From positions 135,924,001 through 135,988,000 of the forward strand of contig NC_064820.1 of assembly GCF_024166365.1 (NCBI RefSeq): 64,000 nt of DNA, read 5' to 3'. The translations under genes were made by a program, and so were the position numbers. Within the stretch, counting starts at the first letter, position 1, and each line of letters opens with the position of its first letter. Under the pieces are notes generated by a model. It did no database searches. It had not been told where the DNA came from and saw only the letters and a list, made by a program, of their open reading frames with translations. Origin of the DNA: Elephas maximus indicus (Eukaryota; Chordata; Mammalia; Proboscidea; Elephantidae). This document shows, piece by piece, positions 1 to 12,925 of this stretch.

Positions 1-197
1 GAGAGAAATTAATGGGCACCAGTTTAGAGTGAGTAAATGAGAGAGACTATGGTGTTTGAGGGCATCTCTTTCTGGTTCCTGCTTTACAAAAGAGGCTTAA
101 CGACATATGTTTTTTGCATAAATGGTTAAATGCCTCAAATTCAGAAATGGGACTAGACAATGTCTTCTCTAGTTTCAAAATTTTATGAGTCTATAAA

Positions 198-245
198 ACC
201 TTGCTTGCTGAAAGCAAAGAGGACTTGAAACATTTACTGATGAGT
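198..245 (+). mobile_element. RTE LINE fragment (reverse transcriptase)
   Basis: About 48 bp reading cttgctgaaagcaaagagg and onward, matching the part of the RTE reverse transcriptase just after its YADD motif (LAESEEDLKHLLM) as seen in the long copy at 35-38 kb. Only this short piece remains. Confidence 0.6.
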
Positions 246-2723
246 ATCTCCTCAACTGTTATCTAGTAGTTCAATTGATTTAAAACACTTACAGTGAGGG
301 ATGAATGAGGCCTAAAGAACATTTGCAGTTTTAAAAAATGATCAAATGTCTTTCTTGATCTTCTAGAGCCTGGAATTCATGGAATTAAGATTGCACACAC
401 ACACACACACTCACACATCAGATCCCTGTTGGGGGTCAGTAAACAAAAATTTGCTTTGGGAGAAATCAGAAGTGAGCAGTCGTGGCCCTCACGCTACGAA
501 TCTCTTGTACATCCTAATATTCATGGCTTTGGGAGTAAAAATCTCTGATATTTTTCTAATCAGACTGAACTAGTAAATAATGTCTTTTAGAGAAAGGCAT
601 TTCCTAATGCTGCAATTTTTATGGTTTTGTGGCAGAGACTATAGGAAAACTTACTGTGATTTAACAAAACAGTTAAATAGTAAGGACCCCATAGGGTCAT
701 CTTGACAAGGAGCCATAACAGAGACCCTCATTCTTGCTTTGCCATTAAAAGGAATTTATCCTTCATCCTGGGCCTCAAGGGCAAGTCTGAGTTCCCACTT
801 CCCTGACGAGCAGTGGCGATGAGTAGGACTGGTTCCTGGACATATGTAACCTTCCTTGGAGATTCTTGCCATTACTGAGAAAAGACGACCCTGGAAAAAG
901 ATTGGACTTTCTGTTAATTACCTCGCAGCCCTCACAGTTGGTGTATACATGATAACAGTGACATCGTCTGCACCACAACTGCTTATGTTTGAAAAAAGCA
1001 GTTATTAAAAAAGTGGGGCCAGTGTGCAACGGCAGCCCCAGGCCCAAGGGGGAGTTAAGTTCCAGCGCAGAACTTTGTGGTAGTGACTCAAAATCCAATG
1101 AGGTTGGGATGTGAGCAATGAGTCCAGGACAGAGCAGTGTGCCTTTTTCTCGGATTTAAAGCAGAACTACTCATTGCTAATACATAACAATGCAATTTAT
1201 TTTCATTGACTTTATATACCGAGACCTTGCAAAACTAACTTACTAGTTCTAGTACCTTGTTTTGTAGATTCCCTAGCAGTTTCTATGTAAATAATTGTGC
1301 CGTCTGGAGTAAAGACAATCTTACTACTTTCTTTTCCAACCTGCAAGACTTTATTGTTTTCCCATGTATTATTACACTGACTAGAACTTCCACTACAATT
1401 TGAATTAAAGTGGTTAGAGTAGACATCTATGATTTCAGCTGTAGGTCTTTCTTAGATGCCCTTTATATGTTAATTTTGTTTCCTTTTTTCTTGGTTAGCT
1501 AAAAGTTTTTAATCATAAATGGGTATTAAAACCCCCTCATAACTGGTAGGATATACGGTTGCCCACCAATATTTTCTGCCTGTCATATTTCTTGGGAAGA
1601 TGTTTTCCCATTTTTAGTGTGTGCCGCTATAAGGTGGGAAAAAACTAATGAGGTGGGGGCCTGTTTAAATGCATGAAACTGAAGAAACGGGAGTTGGAGC
1701 CTCATTACTGTGTTGATGGGGTTGTTGCATTCCTGGAGGTGTGATTTTGCAGAACTTTTGTCTCTTTTGCCTTTTTTGGGGGGAAATAAGCCTCGTAAAT
1801 GTATCTCCTGGTTCCTGTGTGCTCACGAGAATGCACTTCTCATGAAAATAAGCTGTTCTTAGGCACCTTTCATTCTTAGCTGCCATTCATTGCATTCAGG
1901 AGTTGTGGCATCCCTGCTTAGCTGTAAGTTGTTGTCTCGGAGTCTTCCAGGACTGCTCTTTGTGCTTCTAAGCTATAAGTAATACTTTTGCAATAAGGAA
2001 GAATGCATTGTAGAGGTAATTTTCCTGAGACACAAATTCATTTGGTTTTATTTATTTAGGCAGGACGTCTGAATTAGGCAATTTACTCCTCTTGTGTATT
2101 CTCATGCTTGTTTGAAGGTATGCTATAGGAATTATCCTCATTTTGCAAAACCAACAGTTATTTTTTTTCTGGAATATCCCTCTGTTTTAGAAATAGTAAA
2201 GAGATTTAGAAACCCCAATAAAATTCTAGATTGCTTCTTTTCTCTACCCAAATTGAGACAGCCTTGAAGGAGGGGGGGTGATGAGGATGACTTCTAGGAG
2301 CTTACCAGTCTTGTAGACTCTGCAGCACATGCCGAAGGTAGGCACAACAACCCTGACTTGGTAGTGGAGAATGAGGAAGCAGTTGATGTGGCAGAGGGAA
2401 GGGATAAAGAGGATGATGACCATGATGAAGGGAAATGGTGTGAGGATGTCTCCTAGGTTGAATATTTAGCTGGCTTACTTCCTCAACATGTCCAAATTTA
2501 CCCCTGACCCATAGGAACAGAGAAGTAGACTATTTTTTGTCTGTATTTACAAAACAGAATTTGGAAACCATAAAGGACAAAATGAATCCTTATACAACCC
2601 AGGAGTGCTCCGCATAATCTAGAGGGCAGGATATTAGAAGGATATCCAGAGGTGCTCTCTCAAACGGTGGCACTGATTGCTGTATTGTCTCACTGACTTT
2701 ACCACTGTAAACCATTTTACATT
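246..2723. other. Intergenic, no gene recognised
   Basis: AT-rich single-copy-looking sequence. The only clear feature is a short (CA)n run at 394-410. Open stretches here are short, on both strands, and lack splice or codon support. Confidence 0.6.
394..410. repeat. (CA)n microsatellite
   Basis: About eight CA units, followed by an interrupted CA-rich tail to about 417. Confidence 0.9.
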
Positions 2724-3465
2724 GTTGTTATGCTTGAGCTCATTGTTGCAGCCACTGTGTCAATCCATCTCGTTGAGGGTGTTCCTCTTTTTTGCTGAAC
2801 CTGTACTTTGCCGAGCATGATGTCTTTCTCCAGGGACTGATCCCTCCTGACAACACGTCAAAGTATGTAAGATGCAGTCTCGCCACCCTTGCTTCTAAGC
2901 AGCATTCTGGTTGTACTTCTTCTAAGACAGATTTGTTTGTTTTCGCAGTCCATGGTATATTCAGTATTCTTCGCCAACACCACAATTCAAGCCTTCAATT
3001 CTTCTGTCTTCCTTATTCAGTGCTTAGCTTTCACATGCATATGATGCGATTGAAAATACCATGGCTTGGGTCAAGTGTACCTTCGTCTTCAAGGTGACAT
3101 TTTTGTTCTTCAACACTTTAAAGAGGTCCTTTGCAGCAGATTTGCCCAATGCAATGCATCTTTTGATTTCTTGACTGCTGCTTCCATGGCTTTGATTGTG
3201 GATCCAAGTAAGATGAAATCCTTGACAACTTCAGTCTTTTCTCCATTTATCATGATGTTGCTCATTGGTCCAGTTGTCAGGATTTTTGTTTTCTTTATGT
3301 TGATGTGCAATCCATACTGAAGGCTGTGGTCTTTGATCTTCATCAGTAAGTGCTTCAAGTCCTCTTCACTTTCAGCAAGCAAGGTTGTGTCATCTACATA
3401 ATGCAGGTTGTTAATGAGTCTTCCTCCAATCCTGATGCCCCATTCTTCTTCATATAATTTTACTT
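2724..3465 (-). mobile_element. RTE LINE, 3' portion of reverse transcriptase ORF (truncated, decayed)
   Basis: The minus strand encodes broken pieces of the RTE polymerase C-terminal half. LLAESEEDLKHLLMKIKDH and ILTTGPMSNIMINGEK are seen near 3110-3382, and ILNIPWTAKTNKSVLEEVQ near 2740-2985. Frameshifts separate the pieces. The high-coordinate end is a 5' truncation that abuts an L1 fragment. The usual untranslated 3' tail is incomplete at 2724. It is clearly homologous to the copies at 35.1, 44.5 and 55.8 kb. Confidence 0.9.
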
Positions 3466-4030
3466 CTTTTGGGTTTAATTTGCTCTTCTTTTTATGTTTC
3501 TTAATGTGGGAATTTATATCATTGACTTAAAAGTTTTCTTATTTTCTAGTATAAGCATCAAAAGCTAAAAATTTCTCATGTAGCACTGCTTTACCTGCAT
3601 CTTGATATATTGTGCTTTCACTATCATTTCAAAACATTTTCTAATTTCCTTTGTAATGTCTTCTTTGACCTAAAGATATACATACAAAAGTACAAGCATA
3701 TAATAAAATGAAATCATATTTTATATGCATTTGTAACCTGGTTTTTTTTGCTTAAGAATATCATGAACATCTTTCCATTAAATTATTTTTTATAGCATCA
3801 GTTTTAATGAGTTCATAATTTCATACATCTACACTATTAAGCCAAGTTCCTATTACTGGACAAATGGTTTCTTTTCAATTTTTCACGGTTAAAAACAAAT
3901 TTTCATGATGAATATCTTTGCATATGAAACTTTCTGCAACTAAAATTTTTCAAGTATAATTTTCTATAAGTAGAATTTTTAGGTCAAGGGCATCCTCCTT
4001 CATAGTAGTTTCCCATTTCCATATTGACTT
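3466..4030 (-). mobile_element. L1-like fragment, antisense
   Basis: Up to about 3675 the plus strand has the T-rich antisense pattern of L1 ORF2 (tttgctcttctttttatg ... tttgtaatgtcttctttgacc), parallel to the better L1 piece at 60.8-61.5 kb. The following part to about 4030 resembles an L1M 3' UTR but is much weaker. No open frame remains. Confidence 0.6.
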
Positions 4031-7000
4031 CTTCTTAAGCCTGAACCTGCAGTTTTCACATGGCTGATTGAATTCATTTCCTCGACAAAATTGTCACTTG
4101 TTTGATTTCCTCTAAATCTTACTTTTTGGTCAATGCTTTTTGCAGAAGAATCTTTCCACTGAATATTCATATTGAATCAAGCAAAACTACCAAATTTTGG
4201 TATATTAGATGTGTTGCTTCTTGAAAATTAATTGCTTTTTTTCAGGGGATAGCGTATATAACATATGGATTGTCAGAGTCTTAAAAACTGAGAATCCTGC
4301 AACACTGACCAGCATTCCTACATGCTAAGAATTAGTGAGAATGGAGTAGTAGTTACTACCTCTTTAGATAGGTCATGCCCTTTCTATTTTGCCATAGTTC
4401 TCACCAAACCACTGACACTTGATTAGGATACAGCCTGACTCTCGCAGGCATTTGGTTTGGTAGGCTAGACCCTATTAGAAGTCTAAAGGTGTCATGTATA
4501 GGCAATCTCTGATTTACCATTCTAAATCATGTGACAATAGTTTGGAATGGTCTCATATGTGGGGATAAAAATTTCTCAGTGTCCATGACAGGCATTCTGT
4601 TATGGCTCCTTCCTCTTCCTTCTTGATAAATTCTAGGCTTCCATCTGGTATTCTGTCAGAGTGACACCTCCAAAAGGAAACTTCAGGCTTTTAAGATACA
4701 GAACAGGAATCTCCTTCTCTGTGCTTTAATAAACATGAGGTTTTCTAGGCAAACATTATCTCTAGAACTATGCAAGCATCATATATCTGTATACTGTCTC
4801 TCAGATATTTCAAGCCTCAGTTTTAAGGGCACATTGAGTAGTTTTTACATCATGACACAGGTAAACATGTAAGCTGGGATCAAATTATGAATGTGGGATG
4901 TCCCTCTCTTCCTCTATAGTACCCAGGCAAAGAGAATCCTTTAACTGCCTAGAACAATTTCCTGACTCTTTTTCTTCCCATAAAAATGAGCTCTTTTCTG
5001 CTAGAAGAGATAAGGTCGATCTACATAATAAAATGATACAGAAAAGAGAGAGTGAGGAAAGGCAGAGAAAAAAAGAATGACATGTTGAGATAAGTTACAG
5101 GAACTGTGAATTAAAATGCTCTGGGTTGGCTGGAAGTGTAAGGGGGAAGTGTAGCAGAGAAAAGGAAGCTTTAATAAATACTGTTATGGTCTTTGTATTA
5201 TTTTTATGGTCTTTAAGAAACATAAGTGAAGGATTTGAACTATTTTGAAATTACTTTTACCTGCAGGAAACTGTTGCTTTGACTGAAATCTTGTTCTAAG
5301 CCTGAACCATGTCTGCCCCAACATTATAAATGTTACACAGGCTTACAAATAGGTTTTCCTTGTTCATGTCTTTCTTATGTTGTGCTATTATGCTTATATT
5401 CATTTGTTGTTCATGAGATAGAAGTACTGAACACCTGTTTAAACAGATTTAAAATTGTTCCTTCTGGCCTAAGGTTTTGGTGTGTACCCTCTTGAAAAAA
5501 AATTCAAGACCTGGACAATTGAGACATATATTTGTGTTCTTCTTTTCTGTTTACATTTCTCATTCTATGCCTCTTCTGAGGTGGGGAGGCCACGTTAAAG
5601 GTCATACTGCTTCTAACTCTAGGATTTAATTTCTTAAACACACCCCAGGTCAACTAGAGTGCTAGAGTTTATTACTTTTCAAAAACCAAACCCCTGCCAA
5701 GTGAAAGGAGAGAAGAGGATGTTTAGATGAAAGTGCTTGATGTTCAAATTCTGCAGTTTGTTGACATTTTATTCCTCAGTGCAATTGCTCCTACCCCTTC
5801 AGGGCATTTTGCTTAATGGTTTCCCAAGAACACTATGATGAGGCTTTAAACCAAGCCCCAGGTTTTAGCAACAACACTCTTATTCCAGTTTATATGAGCC
5901 ACATGCTCAAAACCTTGCATAAATCTGAAGTTTTTCCCATAAACATTTTTCTGTTCAACCCAGAAAATATGGCAAGCTGTGTGTTAACAAGCCATACTAG
6001 ATAGCCACACACTAATATGGAATTAACCAAGTAATTCCAATGTTATAGATCTTTGTGGGGAAGGAGGGGAGAAGTATAATGAAACTAGATTTTAGAAGTA
6101 TAATGAAACTATACTAAATTCACTCAATAATACCTGATACTAGTCACTTCATAGTTCTGGTTGTTGGGTATGAATTTGTCTTTAAGAACTGACTGTCTTG
6201 GTATGATGCCTTTAAACATCGAATTGTTACAAATATACCAACAAAATGATGTATAACCCCAAGAAGTTTGCCCTTAATGATTATTTATTTCATGGGTTAA
6301 AGGGAATATGAGCAATTTATTAGATTTAAAGTGGTTTTCACTTTATTGAACCACATACAAACCAATAAAACATGGCTTTACAAGAGGATACATTTTAGTA
6401 CTTTTATGGTTAAAAAATGAAGTGCCAATTCTTACACTGGAAGAGCTCTAAAATCTCTCCCTTACTATTCTCTGCTCCCAGAACTCTTTTCCCCTCTTTA
6501 TATATTTGCACTGAATTGTGTAGTTGTCATGGTCAAGTGAGTCAGCCCAAATAGGAGCATTTCTGGGAAAGTAAGCCCACACAATTAGGCCTGGAGGACA
6601 AAATGCCTAGCCTTAACGGTTGCACCGATCCAAGAAAAGTTACTGAGAGGGATGGTGGAATCTCCTTCTCTGGAGGTTTAAGAAACAAAGCACAGGCTTT
6701 CATTTGCCTGGAACTGCATGCACGTGTGACTTCCAGAAAGGATCGGGAAGCAGGGTCTCAGGCCTCTGCCCACCATACCATGATTTTCTTTCCCATGTGT
6801 TTATTACTAAAAAGCAGAAGAAAGGGCTCTCTTGACCTTACAATAAAATAAGAAGATATAATCGCAAACAGAGCTGGTAGAGTCACTTCATTACTCATGA
6901 TTTCTAGCCGTGTGATCTTCCAAGAACAGATATCAGCCAGACCTGCAACGTTTAGGAGACTATGGGGGTCTGAACTTGTGTTTAGGAAAGTGTTAATACT

Positions 7001-8662
7001 TATTTGAAACTTCATCTGACAGACATGCTGCAATACTCATTGCATGACAGGAAATTTTCAGCCCTGGTTTTTAATTTTCTTTTCTTTTGTGGGCTTGGGG
7101 ATGAACCTCAGTGTTGTTTTAACTTAGTTCCCTCCAGGCAAGGAGATTTACTTAATTGGGTAGCCAATCAAGAAACCCAGTCAGTGAACATTTGGTATAC
7201 TGCAGGCCGTGTGCTCCTCATGGTTGTGGTGTGTCTGGAAAACAAAAGGGGCAGAGAGGAAGCTCAGTCTTTTAAATGTGTCTAGATGGAGTCTTTTTTT
7301 TTTTTTTTTAGATGGAGTCTGAAGGATATTCAGATAAAGTAACTTTTTAACTGTCCATTGAGCCAGGATAAATTCCAGCAAAATGCTCCTAAAATCAGAG
7401 GTGTCATTTTTCTTGGCTGCCAGAATAAAGTCTGGGAAGAAACAATAGCTAGGAATTCACTTGGAATGCTGCTATTGTATATACAAGCAGGGAGAGGGAC
7501 TTCCCATTCTCTTCTTATCACTCTAAAGCTTAAAGATTAATTGCTTCCTGCTGAGATTTATTACAATTCAGCAATTATTATGACTGTGACATCATAGAGT
7601 TTTCTCCCACAGTTATGTGTGCAGATACAGATAAACATGGAGGTTTTCAGCCATGATGCCAGTGATCCAGCCAGGCAAGCCTCAGACAGAAGAATGGTTT
7701 CCTTCTTCTTGAGTCTTTATAGCTTTTGGAAATTGTGTGTGAAAATAAATCCCACATGTAGGCCAAAAAAAAAAAAAAAAAGGCAGCCATCATCAATAAT
7801 ATAATGCCTGAAAACTTCGTATTCTAACTTATTATTTATTCCCTGTACTTGCTATTTCTGCCTGTTTATTAAAATCTTGAACATATTTTAAAAAGTATAT
7901 CTCTTTCAACATACATGAATGCAAGGGAAATAAATGCTACCAACAATGATAGATAACGAGTAATTTGCGCTACATTAACATAAAAAATGGAGAATGATGA
8001 TGTGAGAGGCCTAAGGTGAGAGAAGGGAAGAAGAGTGAGTTATCCATCTGTGAATAGTAAAAATTTTTCAAGTAAGGGACACCAAACACAGAAAAAAGGG
8101 AGAGGCTTAAGGTAAAAGGAAAGGTTCTTTTCTACCTCTTAGAGATTTTTTTTCTTTGAACTTGGGTTACACATCTTACCTGTGTCATAAAATGCAGTTT
8201 CTTCAATGGCATACCACCCCAACCCTCACCCTAGCCCCTCTCTTCCTCCCACCGAGCAAAGACCTGGTCCTTGGAATTTATGAAGACTAAGAGAACAACA
8301 GAAGACTTTTTGTAATCTAACCCAAGTTGGGGAAGGAAATAAAGACTCTCTTAGCGTAAGTTGCCGGAGGCATTCATACTAGCACTAAGTTAATCTTTTT
8401 AGTGATGCAAGAGGGCTTGTGCCCTTACCCACCTTCACCCACAGGGCTCCAAGCACTGCACCACCCACCCAATCATCAGATCTACCTAGTAAGGGAAGGA
8501 GAGAAAACAGAGAGAAAAGGATCACAAAAACTGAAGACTTAACCCAATCAGAAGTTCAACTTTGAAAGAGGGTGGGAGAGTAAAAGAAGGAGGGTGTGAA
8601 GAAGAGGATCAGGGAGTGTATCATTTCAGGTTATTTGAGAGGCAGCTGCCAAAATGGGATTA
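4031..8662. other. Intergenic, no gene recognised
   Basis: AT-rich sequence with only short chance open stretches. It contains a small poly(T) insertion with target duplication at 7283-7320 and an A-run at 7764-7781. No exon, SINE or LTR is recognisable. Confidence 0.55.
7283..7320 (-). mobile_element. Poly(A)-only retro-insertion with target-site duplication
   Basis: A run of about 16 T is flanked on both sides by the same 12-mer, tagatggagtct (7283-7294 and 7309-7320). This is the footprint of target-primed reverse transcription that copied little more than a poly(A) tail on the minus strand. Confidence 0.6.
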
Positions 8663-8667
8663 GACAT

Positions 8668-9161
8668 CGTCCAGTTATCTAGTGCTGCTATAACAGAAAT
8701 ATTGTAAGTGAATGGCTTTAACAGTCTAGTAGGCTAGAAGTCTGAATTCAGGTGCCAGCTCCAGGTGAAGTCTTTCTCTCTGTCAGCTCTGGGGGAAGGT
8801 ACTTGTCATCAATCTTCCTCTGGTCTAGGAGCTTCTCAGCAAAGAGACTCAGGGTCCAAGGACATGGTGTGCTCCCAGTGCTTCTTTCTTGGTGGTATGA
8901 GGCCCCCATGGCTCTCTGCTTGCTTCTCTCTTTTATATCTGAAAAGAGATTGACTTAAGACACAACCTAATCTTGTAGATTGAGGCCTGCCTCATTGACA
9001 CAACTGCCACTAATCCTGCCTCATTAACATCATAGTGGTAGGAATTTCAACACATAGGAAAATCACATCAGATGACAAAATTATGGACAATCACACATAC
9101 TGGGAAGTGTGGCCTAGCCAAGTGGACATACATTTTTGGGGACACAATTCAGTCCATAACA
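8668..9161 (-). mobile_element. MaLR-type (ERVL-MaLR, MLT1/MST-like) solo LTR
   Basis: On the minus strand it starts TGTTATGGACTGAATTGTG and ends near AGCAGCACTAGATAACTGG, the typical ends of MaLR LTRs. A 5-bp target duplication, gacat, flanks it at 8663-8667 and 9162-9166, so the limits are well supported. It contains no coding sequence. Confidence 0.85.
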
Positions 9162-9166
9162 GACAT

Positions 9167-10889
9167 ACAAGAGATTTATCACTGAACATGATAAAAGGGG
9201 AGAGAACAGAAGTAGGCAGGAAAATCCTTCAGACTGTGGTGCAGAGCTGAAATCTGTGAAAGAAGAGAGGGAAGGAAGGATTGCATTAGAAGCAGTGTAG
9301 TTTGAAGAAAGCTTTGGCCAGGTCAAGGGAAGTCCCCAGGCCAGAGTTGTTCCTTAGAGGAAGATGTGTCCCAGCCCTAGTAACTCTTCTGTGCTCAGTC
9401 ACTGTTGAAGAGAAGTCTGGGGCAAGTATGGCCTTGGGGTGAGGGGCACGATGGAGCCAAAGGTGCTCCCCATAGCAGGTTCTCTTGAAGAGTGGGGTAC
9501 CTCCATGGCGATCATCAGGAGGAATACATTGTGCTGACCATAGGAGTGGTCACGATGAAGATTCTAAGGTCTAGGACTAAGACCCTGGACCTGGGTTAGA
9601 GCAAGAACATAAGCTGAATAAAATAGTTACTTCTGAATCTCTGCCCGATTGTTGGATTGGAAGTAAAGGGCTGATTGAAAATTTCCAATATTTTGTTTGA
9701 CAAACTACCAGTAAGACCGTTTGACTATGGATATGTAATACTGTGATTATATCAGTGATCCTCATTTTGACACTTAATCATATTACATGGGGACATGAGT
9801 ACCCAATCACTGTGTCTGACTACATTTGCCTGTCTTTAGCAAATGAGAAGCTTATATGCTCCTATGGCACAGCATCTGCCTGGCCTTAGCCAATCCAAAA
9901 GTGATTTCTCCGTCCTCTTAATATTATCCCCTGATTCCCCACCAGCAAACTGTTCCTTGTCCTGCACTTTATGTGTGTGTGTGATTTCCTCTGTTCTGGA
10001 TAGTCAATAAGCAACTTGAGGGCAACAATTGTCTTACATTTTGAATCAGTATTGACTTACACACAGTTGGTATGGGTCTTCAACATCAGTTAATTAAAAT
10101 CAGTGAGCAGGATTGAGCACGTAAGGGAGCAAGGCAGAAAAAGCAGTGATGGAAACATCTATGTTTATTTCAGCCTACTTATTTTCAGAAGAGCTAGGAG
10201 TGGCTTATAAGAGGATACGGATATGTTAGAACCATTTAAAAAGGATAAAGAAGGACAAAGGGAGAGGGTGGAGTAGGAGAGAGATAGGCGTACTAGAAAA
10301 ACTACGCAAAGAATCGCTACTAAGATTGAATGCAAACTTTACTTCTGACCTTTTCCTGGCAGGCAAGACACAAGTTATATAAGGTTCTTATTAGCTAATA
10401 AAAAAAAAATATGCTAGTTATTCTATAGAGGCAGATTTTTTCCTAGCACTAATTCTAAGAGAAATTTATTTTATGGCCCCTTTTAGAGTCATGGCTTTCT
10501 AAACACGATGATTTCAATAACAATTTTAGAAAAAGTATATTGAATCTGTTTTCTATATGGCTGTTTCTTATACTGATTTTTTATAAAGCCAGAGTTCAGA
10601 GAAGACATTTCTATAGAGTCTTAGAGTATAGCTCAAATATCAGCAGTAAAATGAGGTTGATGTATTACATCTGGGCCCTTAGGCTATGGAAGTGCCCTGG
10701 AAATAGTATGTTTCAATAATGATCATAGGCTACCATATTATCAACTTTACCTCATCAGCAAACCAATTAAATTGTACTTAAATAGGCTATAATTTTGGCT
10801 GGATTTCTTTGAAATTTGATTAAATCGTTCTGTCCAGGCACATATATTTTGGTTTGACACTGGGCCTTCGTGAAAAAAAAAAAAACAAG
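9167..10889. other. Intergenic, no gene recognised
   Basis: Mostly unclassified. Around 9990-10080 a weak L2-like 3' end pattern (aacttgagggcaacaattg) is seen. No coding support. Confidence 0.5.
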
Positions 10890-11080
10890 AAATAACAGTT
10901 TCCGTTCAGTCACTTCTGACTCACAGAAAGCCCATGTGAGTCACAGTTTCAATAGCTGATCTTTTGAAAGTAGATTGCCAGGCCTTTCTTCCATGGTGCC
11001 TCTGGGTAGACTTGAACTTCCACTCCAACCTTTTGGTTAGCAGCTGAGTGCTTAACCATTTGTGCCATCCAGGGACTCCT
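10890..11080 (-). mobile_element. AfroSINE, old subfamily
   Basis: The plus strand reads, in antisense, the tRNA-like head (ccttttggttagcagctgag, then tgcttaaccatttgtgccatccaggg) and the RTE-like tail. It contains the 'gaaagtagattgccaggcctttcttcc' middle segment of the longer subfamily, which appears here in a diverged form. Confidence 0.85.
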
Positions 11081-11636
11081 CATGATAATAGAAGTCTAAA
11101 TTCCATATACAAATAACCTAAAATCCCCAACTGATACTAAAAGAAACCACCATGGAGGATGTGAAAAGGTGTTGTAAAACAAAAGCCATCAAATTCACAA
11201 ATAAGTGAACCACCAATCATAATTAAACAAGTTTCTTTTGTAGTCTCAGACTTTCTCAAGATATTAAAATGCTAATATACTGCTACAGGTTGGGTTCCCT
11301 GGCAAGTATACTTGACTTGGAAATTAGTGTGCAGAAAGTCCATTAGAATGGTCTTGGGATCAATGCCTATGCGAGGGGAGAGAAGGAAGCAGGATTAGGC
11401 AGAAGAAGAAATTGGGCAAAACCTTTGGTGAGCTCTGAAGCTGAGATGGCTGTTGGGAGATATCACAAGTTGGGTGAGGGAACTGGGTCTTAAAGCCTGC
11501 CCTGGGAAAGGTGTGTCTTTTGGCAAACAGCAAATCCCTGAGGGCCTCCTGCCAACAGCACTGCCAGCAGTGAGTGAAATAAGTCCTTTGTTTATGAAGC
11601 TGGTACATCGCAGTGTATTACAGGATTTCATACATA

Positions 11637-12009
11637 GGCAGTCCCCGGGTTACCAACTTCTGACTTATGTACAATCTGTAGTTACAAACTAACCCCCATA
11701 AAGCTATTACATTAAAAATTCAAGGTACATACAGTGGTTTGTAATAACAAATAGTTGTTACTTTGCATTGTGCATCACATTATTACTATTATCATATTAT
11801 TACATTAAAGATGTTTTAGTGTATCTGGAAGTGTTTTTTTTTTAATGTTTTTTATGCATAGAAAGGTACGCTATACACTATATACAAAGACAAACATTTG
11901 ACTGATGTTAGATACAAACCAAACTGTACCTAATTGTTCCGACTTACATACAAATTTGACTTAAAGAGAGATTTAGAACAGAACTCGTTCATAATCAGGG
12001 GACCAACTG
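11637..12009. mobile_element. pogo/Tigger-like MITE
   Basis: About 373 bp with inverted termini (ggcagtccccgggttacc at the left; the complement of the right end reads cagttggtcccctgattatg) and TA dinucleotides just outside at 11635-11636 and 12010-12011. The central part is AT-rich and non-coding. TA targets and the 'cagt..gtcccc' ends point to a non-autonomous Tc1/mariner-pogo element. A related copy is at 63639-63938. Confidence 0.7.
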
Positions 12010-12185
12010 TACACTGTTTACCAAACTAAGGAAGTGTGCTCTAATCCTGGAGCACAGCCAGATGTCTCCTAGATGTAGGGGTGAATAGAAAAAAAAAAAA
12101 AAATTGTGAAATTCTGCTTTATTTCAATGACCTGGATGTATACTCTTTATTCTACCAGCTGAGTGTATCAATTAGGTTTTGTATT

Positions 12186-12292
12186 GGAAATCCAGGCGCT
12201 CCCTGGAAACTCTATGGGGCAGGTCTACTCAGTTCCATACAGTCGCTTTGAGTCAGAATCAACTCGATGGTAACGGGTTTGGTTTGGCTTTT
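12186..12292 (+). mobile_element. AfroSINE, 5'-truncated
   Basis: Only the body and tail remain (ggaaactctatggggcagg ... gggtttggtttggcttt). The tRNA-like promoter head is missing. Confidence 0.85.
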
Positions 12293-12715
12293 TATCAGAA
12301 GTCAGATATCAGTGACTTAGTCAAATAAGGTTTATCTTACTCATTTAACAAAAATTATGGGCGGCACGCTAAGGCTTGTGCAGTTGCTCTAGGGACCAGG
12401 TTCCTTCCCCTTTCTTTCTCTTCCTTTTTGGCCTGTGACTTGTGTGCTTATGGCTACAAGAGGTGGTTTTCTACCCACAGAGAAGAAGAAGGGTGAAGTA
12501 CAAGAGGCAAAAGATGAGTGACGAGTGTCCCTGCAACACTTTCTAAAGTCACACTCCACGATTTCCACTTAATTCCAATTGGTCAGAACTGAGGCACATG
12601 ACCATTCCTGGTTTTTGGGGTGCCTGTGAAGATTAATTTTACCTGGGAACATTTAACTGGCTTCTCTTAATTAGGAAGAACAAAGAAAGCATATTAAGAA
12701 GGCGATTACAGATGA

Positions 12716-12925
12716 GAGTCCCTGGGTCATACAAATGGATAATGTGCTTGGCTGCTAACAAAAAAGGTTGAAGGCTCCAGTCTACCCAGAGGCACCCTTG
12801 GAAGAAAGGCTTGGCAGTCTAATTTTGAAAAATAAGCCGTTGAAAACCCTCTGGAGCACAATTCTACTGTGACACACATGGGGTCACCATGAGCTGAAAT
12901 TGACTTGATAGCAACTGGTTTTACA
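12716..12925 (+). mobile_element. AfroSINE, old long subfamily
   Basis: Runs from a diverged head (gtccctgggtcatacaaat) through cggctcc-type B-box remains (aggctccagtctacccagag) to the tail tggggtcaccatgagctga. It is strongly diverged relative to the copies at 14.1 or 34.3 kb. Confidence 0.8.

Noticed and set aside
2230..2480. Acidic-looking translation on the plus strand (gaggatgatgaccatgatga region), suggestive of a processed pseudogene
   Set aside because: No start, frame breaks within 50 codons, and no parent gene recognised.
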